Shown piece by piece: positions 46,202-57,300 of a stretch of DNA of 64,000 nt. The DNA is from Ambrosia x helenae (lineage: Eukaryota; Streptophyta; Magnoliopsida; Asterales; Asteraceae): NCBI GenBank assembly GCA_030844895.1, contig JAUTDX010001444.1:1-64000 (forward strand). The letters are read 5' to 3'. The notes beneath the pieces are model-generated. The model saw only the letters and a program-made list of their open reading frames with translations, had not been told where the DNA came from and searched no databases. Positions within the stretch are counted from its first letter, which is position 1. Every line of letters begins with the position of its first letter. The position numbers and the translations under genes are program-made.

Positions 46202-46620
46202 AGCAGGGTTTTTTTTTGACTTATTTTTGTAAAACTAGGGATTTGGTGGCTTTTGTTTTGGGTATAATTCGGTTTGTCACAGTATCGGTACGGTACTGAC
46301 TATAGCAACCGAAAGAGATATTCTAAAGAGGATATTAACGTATGTTTTATATCGATAGATGTTAATATGAATACCTTCGAATTGTATCTGTGTAGTTCGT
46401 TAACAAAAAGAAAATAAAATCAACTATACTTGACTCATCCGAATAAAACTTTTATTGTAATTATAATTACAAAATATTATAATTATAAAATCAATTTAAA
46501 AAGGGAAAAATATGTAAAATGATTACTAATATGGCCGAAAATATAGGGTGGTTGAGGGGATCCTTTCATTTCGGTACCTTGATATTCTTGGTAAGAAGAA
46601 AATAGCTAGAACCTGAAACA
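46202..46620. other. upstream region of the membrane-protein gene
   Basis: AT-rich 5' flank with no gene. A short GGTACGGTACTG patch near 46285 recalls the hAT internal repeats. Confidence 0.4.
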
Positions 46621-46629
46621 CATTACTCG

Positions 46630-47800
46630 GTCATGGGGTAGTGGAGTTCCCGAGGCCATTTCTGGTGGTGCCCTATTGCCTTATAAACGATAGATTGGAA
46701 AACGAAGAATGGAAATGGGAATGGAGACATGATCTGTGTGGAGGGGTGGAGATGGAGCAATATGGGGTGCTTCTTAATCTTGTACAAGACTTTTATCGGA
46801 TCAATGAACTTGACATATGGAGAAGGCTTGGAACTCGGTTAGTCGGTTACTAAATGGTTATAGTTATTGGGATGCTTCCATTGGATAATATGGAGATTTA
46901 GCCCCAATCAATTGAAGAAGAGTCTCATTCGTTAGCAAAGTCGATAGCCAGTCCATCTTGTACATGGCTTCAATAATGTCAATTAATGAAGAACAAAAAA
47001 AAAGCTGGTTGAAGGCAAAATTTTCACAACATGGTGGGCTATTTGGAAAGCAAGGAATGAGGTGGCATTCAAGGCGAACGATCTAAAGACAAAGCTTATT
47101 TTTGATAACATTGTACATTATACTTTTCTTTGGATTGTTACTAGGAACAAGAAAATTAGTTTATCTTAGACAAAGTGACATAAATATTAACTTTTTTCTG
47201 ACCATCAACTTTCTATATATATCTTTGCTCTTCTTGTTGTTAGAAAATAAGTTTATCTTAGACAGGTTATTCATTGTCAGCCCTGTATGTAGGTGTCGAC
47301 ATAGCATTTTTATTTCATGTAGAGACCGAATTTTACCTATTCAGATACATAGATATCCAATGCCAATGAATTTAAAAACGTCAATTGGTTATTCCTTTTT
47401 TCTTTTTGTTGTTTTTGTTCAATTGCTTTTAGTTTGGTTGTGTTGTTCTAGTTGTACTTTGCCTCTTTTAGCTTATGGCTTGGTGAATAAAGGTTGCTTC
47501 GTTCTGTAGTTAAAAAAACAAGTTACGTTGGCTAAGATGTTGCTTGTGGTATTTGCGAGGGAGCTTCAGAATCATTGGACCATCTTTTGGTCTCATGTAG
47601 ATAACTAGAACAATTTATATGGCAACCTGTGGTTTATTTGGAAAGAAACAAATGACAAACTCCTCAATGGGCAGTAAAAATCCGAAGATGGAATTATGGA
47701 AGACATAAAGGCCAACACGTTTTTATGGTTAAAACACAAGGAGAACATTATCTTGTTTGTTGTTTGTTAGCTTCTTGCTAGTCTTGTCTTAATAAATTCC
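46630..47800 (+). mobile_element. two degraded LINE 3' fragments
   Basis: Reading forward, 46641-46853 gives a LINE C-terminal frame (RLENEEWKWEWRHDLCGG). Then 47010-47110 gives TTWWAIWKARNEVAFKAND, typical of the end of plant LINE reverse transcriptases. A short A-run near 47511 follows. A second fragment at about 47530-47770 reads CGICEGASESLDHLLVSC (zf-RVT) and then WFIWKETNDKLLNGQ. Stops and frameshifts are frequent. Confidence 0.7.
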
Positions 47801-48119
47801 TCCGTCCAAAATAAATAATAATGTTGGCCAAGAAGGCTAGAGTTTAGCTCGCATGAGAGAATTGAGAAAAGCAGAGGCTTAGCAAGTTTTATGTGTGTTT
47901 TATTTTAGCAACGAAGCTAATGTGGGATTCCTGATTGATCGGTTTTAGATATTAGATATGTTTATCTTTTGAGTGAGATAAAATTATTTTCTATCCTTCC
48001 AACAAGTCATGCGTGTTAATGTTATGACCCAAAATTTATGTATGTGATTATTTTGCTTTTCCTTATTTATATCAACTATCGTTATTTTTTAAATACTCTT
48101 TTTAAGTTTCGCAAGTGAT

Positions 48120-49646
48120 ACTTATTTTAAAATACTTGGGAATTCAAGTTGGGTCTAAGATGGGAAGGATAAATAGTTGGGAGCTGATTGTTGATATGTT
48201 TAAAAAACGCCTTTCGGGATGGAAAGCGGGGACTTTATCTATAGGAGGAAGGGTGGTATTAATAAAATCGGTTTTGGAAAGCCTCCCGGCATATTATTTT
48301 TCCTTATTTAAAGTGCCAGTGACAGTAAAGAATAAGCTAGAGGCGATGATTAAGCGGTTCTTGTGGGGAGGTAACTCGGTTGTCCACAAAGTTCATTGGG
48401 TCAGTTGGGATGTTGTTACTCGACCAAAGAAGTGTGGGGGCCTCGGTCTTACAAAATTGGATGTTTCAAATAATGCACTTTTGTTAAAGTGGATATGGAG
48501 GTATAGAACGGAAGTTAATGCTATGTGGAGGAAAGTCGTTGTTGCTATCCATGGTTCTCAGAGAAGATGGCTTTCAGTTCCGTGTAATGTTAATGTTAGA
48601 GGAGTGTGGAGTAAGATTGTTCTATGTGGTTCGAAACTTATTATGAACGGGTTGACTTTTAGTGATTTAATGCAAGCGAAGGTGGATAATGGCACATCTA
48701 TTAACTTTTGGATAGACCCGTGGGTTAGTCGAATTCCTTTAAAAAGTGCTTTCCCGGCTCTGTTTCGGCTGGAAAGAGATAAATGGTGTACGGTTGCTCA
48801 GCGAATTGATCAGCAGAATATGGAGGGCATTATGATGTGGAACTGGAAGACGTATCCCTCTACAACCCAGGAGCAAGAAGAGTTAATTAATTGTTCTCGT
48901 GCAGTTGCAGGTATCACTCTTGGCGCTTCTCAAGATACTTGGACGTGGAAGAATATCCCGGTGCAAGACTTGGCTGTTCATGATACGAAGATGTGGGTTA
49001 ATGCAGTTGATGGGAACGCGCATGATGATCAATTCAAATGGTGTAAATGGGTGCCGCTGAAGTGTAATATATTTATGTGGCGTTCTCGTCTTGACAAGAT
49101 TCCTACAAAAACGACTCTTAGTAGAAGAAACATATGGGTCGGCGATCTTAAGTGTTGCTTATGTGAAGAAAGCGAAGAATCGGTCGATCATCTTTTCACT
49201 GCTTGCCCGGTTGCAGATGGTGTTTGGGCTGGGATTTCTAACTGGTGCCGTCTCCCTCCTATTTTCTTGTTCTCAGTTAAAGATATCCAATCTATTATGA
49301 GCCAGACGAATGTTAATGCGGCTAGATCAGATTTATTACACGGCATCTTCATTATTACATGTTGGCGATTGTGGAAGGCCAGGAATGAGAAGGTTTTTAA
49401 AGAGGTGAAAGTTAAAGTTCATCAGATTATTGCGGATGTTAAGTCTTGCAGTTTTTTGTGGTTTAATAGTAGGACTAAAAAGGATAGGGTTGAGTGGAAG
49501 GATTGGACTCGTTTTTCCTTTGATGTAACATAATTGTTTGTGGTTTTCCCCCGGCTATCTCTTTCTTGGAGATAGTTGTTAGGGTGGTGTTGTTTTAATG
49601 AAATTTGCTCTTCAAAAAAAAAAAAAAAAAAAACTTATTTTAAAAT
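48120..49646 (+). mobile_element. 5'-truncated LINE insertion with 14-bp TSD
   Basis: The insertion itself is 48134-49632. ACTTATTTTAAAAT occurs exactly at 48120-48133 and 49633-49646. One frame is open for 472 codons up to TAA at 49531-49533, and its first codons come from the flanking DNA. It encodes the end of the reverse transcriptase (YLGIQVGSKMGRINSWE) followed by the zf-RVT region (CKWVPLKCNIFMWRSRLDK and CCLCEESEESVDHLFTACP). The 3' UTR matches that of the LINE at 1-2092. The intact frame and clean duplication indicate a recent insertion, but it lacks the endonuclease and catalytic YADD and cannot move by itself. Confidence 0.94.
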
Positions 49647-49983
49647 CTATGGTAATGTTTATATTATTAAAACCACTACAAACTGTGTACCATATAAACA
49701 TTACAACTAAAACTAACAAAGCCCATTTCGTTCATATAAAACACAACTAGAAGGAATTGCACTTGAATTAATATCGATCCAAATTCTCAGCCAATTTAGC
49801 AATGATCAAGCGTTACTGCAGGACACCGGTCACAAGTCGAATCATGTTGCGCTCAAAAGAACAAATTAACAAACATCTAACTGAGTAAGACAATCTCATA
49901 CACAAATTACACATCCACAGCCCATCCATCCATAACTTGTTCTAATTCAATGAAACTAGAAAAAAACAGCATCCGGCTGCTGC

Positions 49984-52561
49984 CTACCTGCCATAAGGGT
50001 GATAACGAGCACCACCACCAGCACCGCCACCATAACCCGCCCTGCCTCCATACGGTCCTCCTGGTCCACCATATCCTGAACCACCACCAGGCTCATAACC
50101 ACCACCTGCACCTCCTGGACCGCCATAACCCCCATAACCACCACCCGCACCTCCACGACCATATGGTCCACCAACCCCACTACCTCCATACCCTGCACCA
50201 TATCCACCACTGCCAAAAGAGCTGAAACGACTAGAGTAGCCGCCAAGTGGAGGCTCACCACCTCTGTAACCACCATAGTCACCTCCGTAGTCGCCATAAC
50301 GGCTGCTAAATTCACCCCCACCGGGTCCATATCCACCATAATCACCATATCTACTGGAAAGTCCTCCAAGTGACCTGTAAGGAGGGGGACCATATCCACC
50401 ATCACCACTACCATACCCGCCATATGAATCACCATAGCCGCCATAACTGTCACCATACCCACGTCCTCTGGGTTCGCTGCCACCATATGACACGGGTCCT
50501 GGATTTTTGCTTTTTGGTTCTGCCTTCTTGATCTCAACCTTCATCAATAAAAACCATTTTATAGCAAGACATAAATGGATTATAAATTTAGCAAATAATA
50601 TTTATGGAGACTGGCGAGTAAACTCACTTTTGTACCGTTCATATCAATCATATTTCCATCAACCATAATGGTATCAACAACTTGGTCGCTATCAAATACA
50701 ATAAATCCAAATCCTCTAGAACGCTTTGTTGCATGATCTCTGATAATCTCATGCTCGACCACATTCCCATATTTTGAGAAGAAACCTTTAAACTCATCTA
50801 CACATGCACAGAAAAGTAACACAAAAAAATAAAAAATATTAGAGGCGAAATATTAAAAATAAGTATATCAGATCTTTTAGACTTAAATTTCTAATACTGA
50901 CCTTCAGTAACTGAAGTAGGAATCCCACCAACAAAAATCTTTTTTGTTTTAAAATCTTTGGGCTTGGACTCGCCTGAACCTTTTGGGATAGTTCTCTTAA
51001 TCTCAACCTGCACGTCGGTTACTCTAACACAATTAGTCAAACGACAACTACAAATGATTATTAACAAAGAACTTCATTTAGCAGTCAGCACTAATTGTAG
51101 CAATAACAAACTGCATTGAATTATATCATATGGATTGAAGAATTGTTCACAACAATCAACAAGATAGATTTTGTGAATTAAATCAACCCAAACATTGAAG
51201 ATTGAGCATCCCCATCATGTATACATTATGTAAGAATTGACAAAAATAATTGCATACATTTACCATAATTTCAAAAAAACTCAAAATAAATTCATTCCTT
51301 CATAGATGCAAACAACTTTTTTTTCATGACATAAATGTTCAAGGGATTTGTTCATATTCATAGTTCCATAAAGGCCTCAAATATGTGAGAGAATAAAAAA
51401 CAAAATGTTGTAAGAACTAAGAAAACATTTGTAGGTGATGATAACAAGTACATAACACAAAACATATAACCTTTTTTCAATTAAGAACTGGATCAAAAGA
51501 AATTTGCATCCATACTGATCTATGCAAAGTTGATTCACTATTTGGCATGACATTATCAAATTGCATTAGACCCATTCAACCAAATTTTGATACTTTACGT
51601 ATGATTAAAGACCAAATTGCATAGACCCTTCAATTAACATTTTGGTTTTAAAAAGCGCGAGGCACTCCAAGGCATTTTGGTCCCAAAAGCCGACAAGCAC
51701 GAGGCAGTCACATCACGTACATACTTCATTTACAACCAATAGTTGCGTACTTGCGTCTCTCATCTGTTTTACATATCAACCTATTTATCAAGTAAACCTT
51801 TTCATCATCCCTTTAGTTTTTCTTACATATAAACCTCCTACATACCCGGCTTTTGACCCAGAACTACACGAGCGGACGAGCCATTCCTCTTTTTATGCAT
51901 TTTCCTGAGCACATGTTTTCATTGTATCCCCTAGAAGTTGAAACATTTTATCTATAGGATTTAAGTTTCAATTACACAGTTTCTAGTCAAAGGCGGCTAT
52001 GCTCTTAAGTCTTAACAATGTAGTTCCACATAACATGTATTCAGCTCATAGACATGCCATTAAACAACATAACCTAAAAACAAAAATCAACTTACTTGCT
52101 TCCCATTAATAACATGTGTCTCAGCAATAACAGTGTCAACAACCGAAGGATCAGCATACGTAATAAACCCGAACCCCCTCGGCCGACCTGTCTGCCGATC
52201 TTTCATGATAACCGAGTCCGTAAGATCTCCATACTTCCCAAAGTACTTAACAAACGTATCTACACACAATCACACACAAACACATTAAATCACAACACAC
52301 TCTTACAACCAATGTCACTTTTTTAATTTCACAAAACCACATACAATCAAATACACATAGAAATACAAATACAAATACTAACCTATGGTAGTATCCTTGG
52401 CTAACCCACCAATAAAGATCTTCCTGTAGCAATAAAGCAAACAAATTTCAAGTCTTTATCAACAATTACATGTGATTCAAACAAAATAATATAAAGAAAG
52501 TGAATCTTGAAACGAACCCAGGACTAGCACCGTCTCCAAAGTCAGGACGCTTGGAACCCAT
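49984..52561 (-). CDS. two-RRM glycine-rich RNA-binding protein (hnRNP-like)
   Basis: Six exons, 52561-52518, 52423-52383, 52259-52096, 51007-50902, 50797-50628 and 50538-49984, join in phase to 359 residues. The first RRM has RNP2 KIFIGGLA and RNP1 RGFGFITY. A linker VEIKRTIPKGSG leads to the second RRM with RNP2 KIFVGGIP and RNP1 RGFGFIVF. The last exon is a Gly/Tyr-rich tail (YGGYG, GGYGAGYGG repeats) ending RYHPYGR. It is of the plant hnRNP A/B-like type close to Arabidopsis At3g13224, nuclear proteins that bind mRNA and affect splicing, stability or export. The tail could support condensate formation. The frame is fully intact. The longest intron (51008-52095) holds a MITE copy. The LINE insertion ends 350 bp downstream of the stop. 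Confidence 0.95.
51641..51915. mobile_element. diverged MITE copy in hnRNP-gene intron
   Basis: It begins TTTGGTTTTAAAAAGCGCGAGGC and contains a ggcattttggtcccaaaagcc block. It aligns with the complement of the element at 55369-55727 (GGTTCCAAAAGTTGAGGCACGAGGCA and the shared ttttacatat / aaacctcct words). The right end is degraded and no target duplication is visible. Confidence 0.55.
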
Positions 52562-53084
52562 TTGAGATGAGTACTTGAATCGAAGATTTGTGATAAATTT
52601 AGGGTTTAAAGTTGTGTTCTTGAAGGGTTTAATGTGTAAGAGACGAACTGTGAAGAGAGCTAGGGTTAGGGTTTGGGTTTGAAGATATGAAGAAACAGAA
52701 TAAAAATATAGGGGTTATTTGATAGGAAGTTTATATTTATATTATTATATTATTATTATTAACATTAAACCCCCTTTGTTAATAATTATGAACTTAATGT
52801 TAAAAACATAATATGTGACATTCTGTGGGTTTTTTTTGGGACTAATAAGTTTGATGATATTGATTTTTTGGATTGGTATCATGCTTGCTTGATATGGGAC
52901 ACCATGTGTCAATCACACACTACATAAAAACAAACGTGTTGGTGTGGATAGTAAATGAGTTTAGTAATTTGCTATTAGAAAGTTGGTGTTTAGATTATGA
53001 GGTAAATAAATGGGTTGTTTTGTTTTATAGACCTCTTTAAATAATAGAACTAAAAAATAAATAAATAGAATTTACAAGTTAAAC
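52562..53084. other. promoter side of the hnRNP-like gene
   Basis: The first 150 bases are probably the 5' leader, with TTTAGGG/CCCTA-like words (52590-52670) of the telo-box type often seen near translation-related plant genes. The rest is AT-rich. No gene is seen. Confidence 0.4.
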
Positions 53085-53403
53085 TTATTTAAGACTTTTT
53101 GGTTGGACTGCGGGATTCTGGGTTTGTGGCAGGGCAAGCAGTCTTGAAAGCAGAATCCAATAAATTTGCCAAACATGAAGTTGCCTGTCTGGAGAACCAA
53201 CACGTCTTTGTGCCCTTTGCCTTTGACACGTTTGGAGGTCTAGCGCCCGAAGCAATTCGGTTCTTGGAAAGAGTACAAAAGGTGGTGCAGAGTAACTCCC
53301 CAGCGACCAAGGACTCACGTTTTATTTTTAATAGAGTTGGTTTTGCTATTCAAAAGGGGGTAGCGGCGCAACTTGTAGCCCGTTTACCCGTCACTCACTT
53401 GTA
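53085..53403 (+). pseudogene. retroelement C-terminal ORF fragment
   Basis: The 101-codon frame (53099-53404) is uninterrupted and reads AGQAVLKAESNKFAKHEVAC, then VFVPFAFDTFGGLAPEA, then VGFAIQKGVAAQLVARLP. It has no promoter-proximal exon or partner. A decayed second copy at 32434-32680 shows that it is a dispersed element. The order AE..K..KH..C followed by PF..DTFG..APEA resembles the end of the restriction-like endonuclease domain of some non-LTR elements. That link is from memory of the pattern and uncertain. Proteins with this end are scattered in plant databases under unrelated names. Confidence 0.55.
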
Positions 53404-54363
53404 AATTTTGTTGGTTTTTAATGATAACTTTAGTCTAAAAAATGTAAAGTTTTGATTCAAGAGTTGGTAGACTTGTAACTTAAAAAAAATTGTTTTGAAT
53501 GCGTAGGAAAATTGTTCTGCTTACAAAGCATGTATAACTTCGATGAGTAAGATATGTATAAGTGTGATACGAGCTGTTTTGGTAATTATGGCACTGCCAA
53601 TACTATATGGAAATTGGTATTTTTGACACCAGGCCAATAACGATCTCATTCCTATCATAAAATGACTTTTGCACGTACTTGCACTGATAGGTTTGACATA
53701 GTATAACTATGCACTTCGATTACTCGATGATAAAGAACACTAGATACTTTTTTTTGTAATTTATGTTTACATTTACAGAATATTTTTTCAAGGCAATTGC
53801 TTGAAAATTACTTAGACTACTTGTATTTTAAAATAAAAATAAAAAATGATCATTTTGTAATCGAACTAAACTATTCTTTTGTATAAACCAATGATAAACA
53901 CTTATTACCGAGTAGCGAAACTGTGCTGATCCGATACCTACCGAATAACATCAGTACCACTACCGATATTCATTTTTATGACTTCCTATATTTGTCACAA
54001 ACCTAAATCTAATATGTTACTTAAAGGACTATAATGTAATAACCAAAGTCAAAAGGACCAAAAGTAACAACCTAAATCAAAACATCTCTCTCTCTCCTTC
54101 TCTCTCTACAAACACAAAATTAGATCAATTCAAAAACCCTTAACCAAACCAAAGTCTTTCTTTTCCCCTTTCTTCTTCTTCTTCACCACCACTCCCTCCC
54201 CCATTCCCCTGATTTCTGCATAATAATATCCTTCACCCCCTAATAATATTCCCTCTCTATATCTATATATGTAACAACCTATCTCTCTTTCTACACACAC
54301 ACATATACATATATATTTAATATTAATATTAAACCCAATCTGTTACTGTTCCTATCAAACAAA
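53404..54363. other. promoter and 5' leader of the GIP1-like gene
   Basis: AT-rich until about 54080. A CT-rich stretch follows (54085-54260, including tctctctctctcc and ttcttcttcttc) and then a TATATATA patch at 54258-54320. The CT-rich part is probably transcribed leader. A short GATACC/GGTAC-like patch (53930-53975) recalls the hAT internal repeats. Confidence 0.45.
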
Positions 54364-57300
54364 ATGAACAGTGGGGTTAAGGTTTCCATCCCAAACAACC
54401 TAAGAAAGACGATCCAACACATCAAAGAGATCACAGGCAGCCACACTGAAGATGAGATTTATGCAATGCTTAAAGACTGTTCCATGGATCCAAATGAGAC
54501 TACCCAGAAGCTCTTATTGCAAGGTTATATTTTTATTATCAAAGATTGTTTCTAGATCCATATTGCTTGTGGGTTTTGTGTCTTTTCTGTTATTAGTTAT
54601 GTATTTCATTGTTTTTGCTTACTTTGTAGCTTTTGTCATTAGGGTTTTTAACCTTTGTTATTATTTAGCTCTGTTTGTGTTTGTTTATTGTGATTTGTTG
54701 TATAGTTTGGATTATAGAATGTTTCTTGGATTGAATATTGTTAAATGAATTAAAAGTCTTTTACTTTGTTATAATATGTAGATCCATTTCATGAAGTGAA
54801 GAGGAAGCGGGACCGCAAGAAAGAGGTAAGGAGAATAACTGAACGAATAGCGATTTAGTTATGGTATGGTAAAGTGGTATGCTTTACACGCCCGTGTAAG
54901 CGTTTTGTTCAGGTGATTAACTGATTGTCTTTTTTAGCAGAATGTTGTTAAAGAATCTACGGAAGGTCGATGGAAAGGTGGGATGCAGGGTCGGGGAAAC
55001 AGGGGTGGTAGGGGGAGCTACTCGTCTCGCCATAATTCTCATGGTAATTTGAAAGCTGGATACTTTAACTTGCTTTGTGTGTTTATTAGTAACAGTTGTT
55101 GACTTGTTGTTCTTTGTTGAACCTTAAATAAAAGGGTGTTTGGATGTGTGTTTAATAAGTGATTATTGATTTATTGCGACTTCGTGAATTAGATTTAGAT
55201 AATCAGTTGAAGATTTGATTAGGTAGGAACAGGAAGATTACTTTGCTTTTATAGTTTATACTCAGTAGGCAGTTTATTTTACAGCAACTTTTAACTTGCT
55301 TCTCCAATATGTGATTAATTGGCACGGAAAACTAGAAAACTAAAATTAGTATCAGTATCTTGGTTTAAAAAGGCGCACCTTAGGCACTTGAGGTCCTGTA
55401 GAAACACACAAGGGGTAAAAAGGCCTGCCGCATGTAGTTCTCATTTAATTAATTATGACTGGTCAAATTGTCAAAGTTAGGGTTCGTAGGAGGTTTATAT
55501 GTAAAAACAACCTAAGGGAGGGATGAAGAAGTTATGAAACGTTTACGTGACAAAAAGGTTTGTATGTAATTATGTAAAATAGATGAGAGATATGCAGCTT
55601 CTGGTTATAATTAAAGCATATTTAGTTGCACATAGATGCTTGCCTCACGTGCAAGATGTGTGTGCCTCGTGCCTCAACTTTTGGAACCCAAACATCTCGC
55701 AGCGCTTCAAGCTTTTTTTAACCCAAGACCAGTATTTCTATAAACTGCATAAAAATTATTGTGAATTGAGGTTCCAATAATAACTTTTGTAGCACATTTA
55801 GAGACCCGCTAACTTCCTTTGAAATGTTATCAGAGGGTCACAAGTGCACAGGTCAAAGTTTCCTTGATGCCAGTAGTTTCTTTTTTTTATTGAAACGGGC
55901 CCTCGGGTTAAGACAGTTATTACATGATCATACAGTTAAATGGAACATTCTCGTTTGAATCAGGGATTAATTTTATAAAAACTTTAAATGCTAATGATTT
56001 GTTTTTTGAAAATCTAGATGCAGGCAGTAGCAGGAATGCTCTAGCTGGAAAGGAGAATGAGATCAATCATGGTGCAGTTGACGGTGTAATTCTGCCCGCA
56101 CCTCAGGATAAGAAGAATAAAGAGACAACTGTGGTTCCAAGGTGTTGCATGCACTTGATTTCCCTTTTTATTTGTTTACAATGTAACCTTTTAATATGTA
56201 TACAAAATACAGAGCTTAAATCCTCACAAATTACGTTTACTATCGGATTCTTTTCAGCTCTTCCATAGTTGCTGAGAAAAGTAGTACCGTACCAGCAAGT
56301 GATATCAATGAATCTGAAGTCAAAATCTTGACTGCTGCTTTGGGAGTTTTGTCTGCTTCAGATCCTGTTCCTATCCCATCACAGGATTCCCAACTTCCTG
56401 TTGGTACAATTAAGCTTGAAGTTGGAAGTCAACAAACTTCTCTCGAAAAAGTCAACAAGACCTCTGTCGAGATTGAAATCAAAACTGCCTGTGAGAACCT
56501 TTTCCTACTCAAAACAGAAACAAATTATGTTCATGTGATATGATGTGATGACTTCGTATTGTCAAAATTATTTATAATTATTTTTTTGTAATGGCTACTA
56601 TGGCAGCTGGACCGGATGTCGGGAGCTCCGTCATGCATGGAAAGATGCTTCAAGGAGACGGGCATAACTTGATTTCTCCTTCCATTAGTAGGCCACCTTC
56701 AAACTACGATAACAGGCCACAGCAAGTGATTGGGCCTCACAAGGGTATTAAATCACGCGACTCAAGTCTATACAAAGTAGTACTAAAAATGAACTTAATG
56801 TGAGACGTCGCTTGTCTTTTTAACGTTTTTTGTGTTTTTTACAGCTGGTCCGGGTAAGGAATGGAAACCAAAACCAACAAATCCTGTTCCTGCTCGAGAA
56901 CTTGAGACTGAGGTGCCAGCCATTCCCATTTCCGTTCCAGTTAAAGCTCCTCTTTCATCAAAGACAGAATCCAGTATTCCTAATTCAAAGGAATCACACA
57001 TTCCAGATGGTCAACAGGTTATTATCCCGAACCATCTTCATGTTCCTGAAGCTGAGAAACTCGGGTTCTGCTTTGGAAGCTTTGATGCTTCTTTTGGGCT
57101 TAATTCAAACACCTTAGGTGGGCCTGGGCCTATGATTGATGAGAATCCATCTATTTTCGAGGCTTCTGTCGAGACCACCGAACGTATAGAGGAACAAGCT
57201 AACGGGTTAGAAATTTTCACTATTTATTGTTTTCTTTCTTTAGTATGTTGCATTCTCTTGACCAATCGTTTTACTGTATTCAGGGATCAAGACGTGTTAC

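Noticed and set aside
49956..50537. 193-codon minus-strand frame rich in Val and Met
   Set aside because: It is the shifted frame of the glycine-rich last exon of the hnRNP-like gene.
53085..53318. Two overlapping minus-strand frames of 73 and 77 codons
   Set aside because: They are antisense shadows of the better-supported plus-strand retroelement frame.
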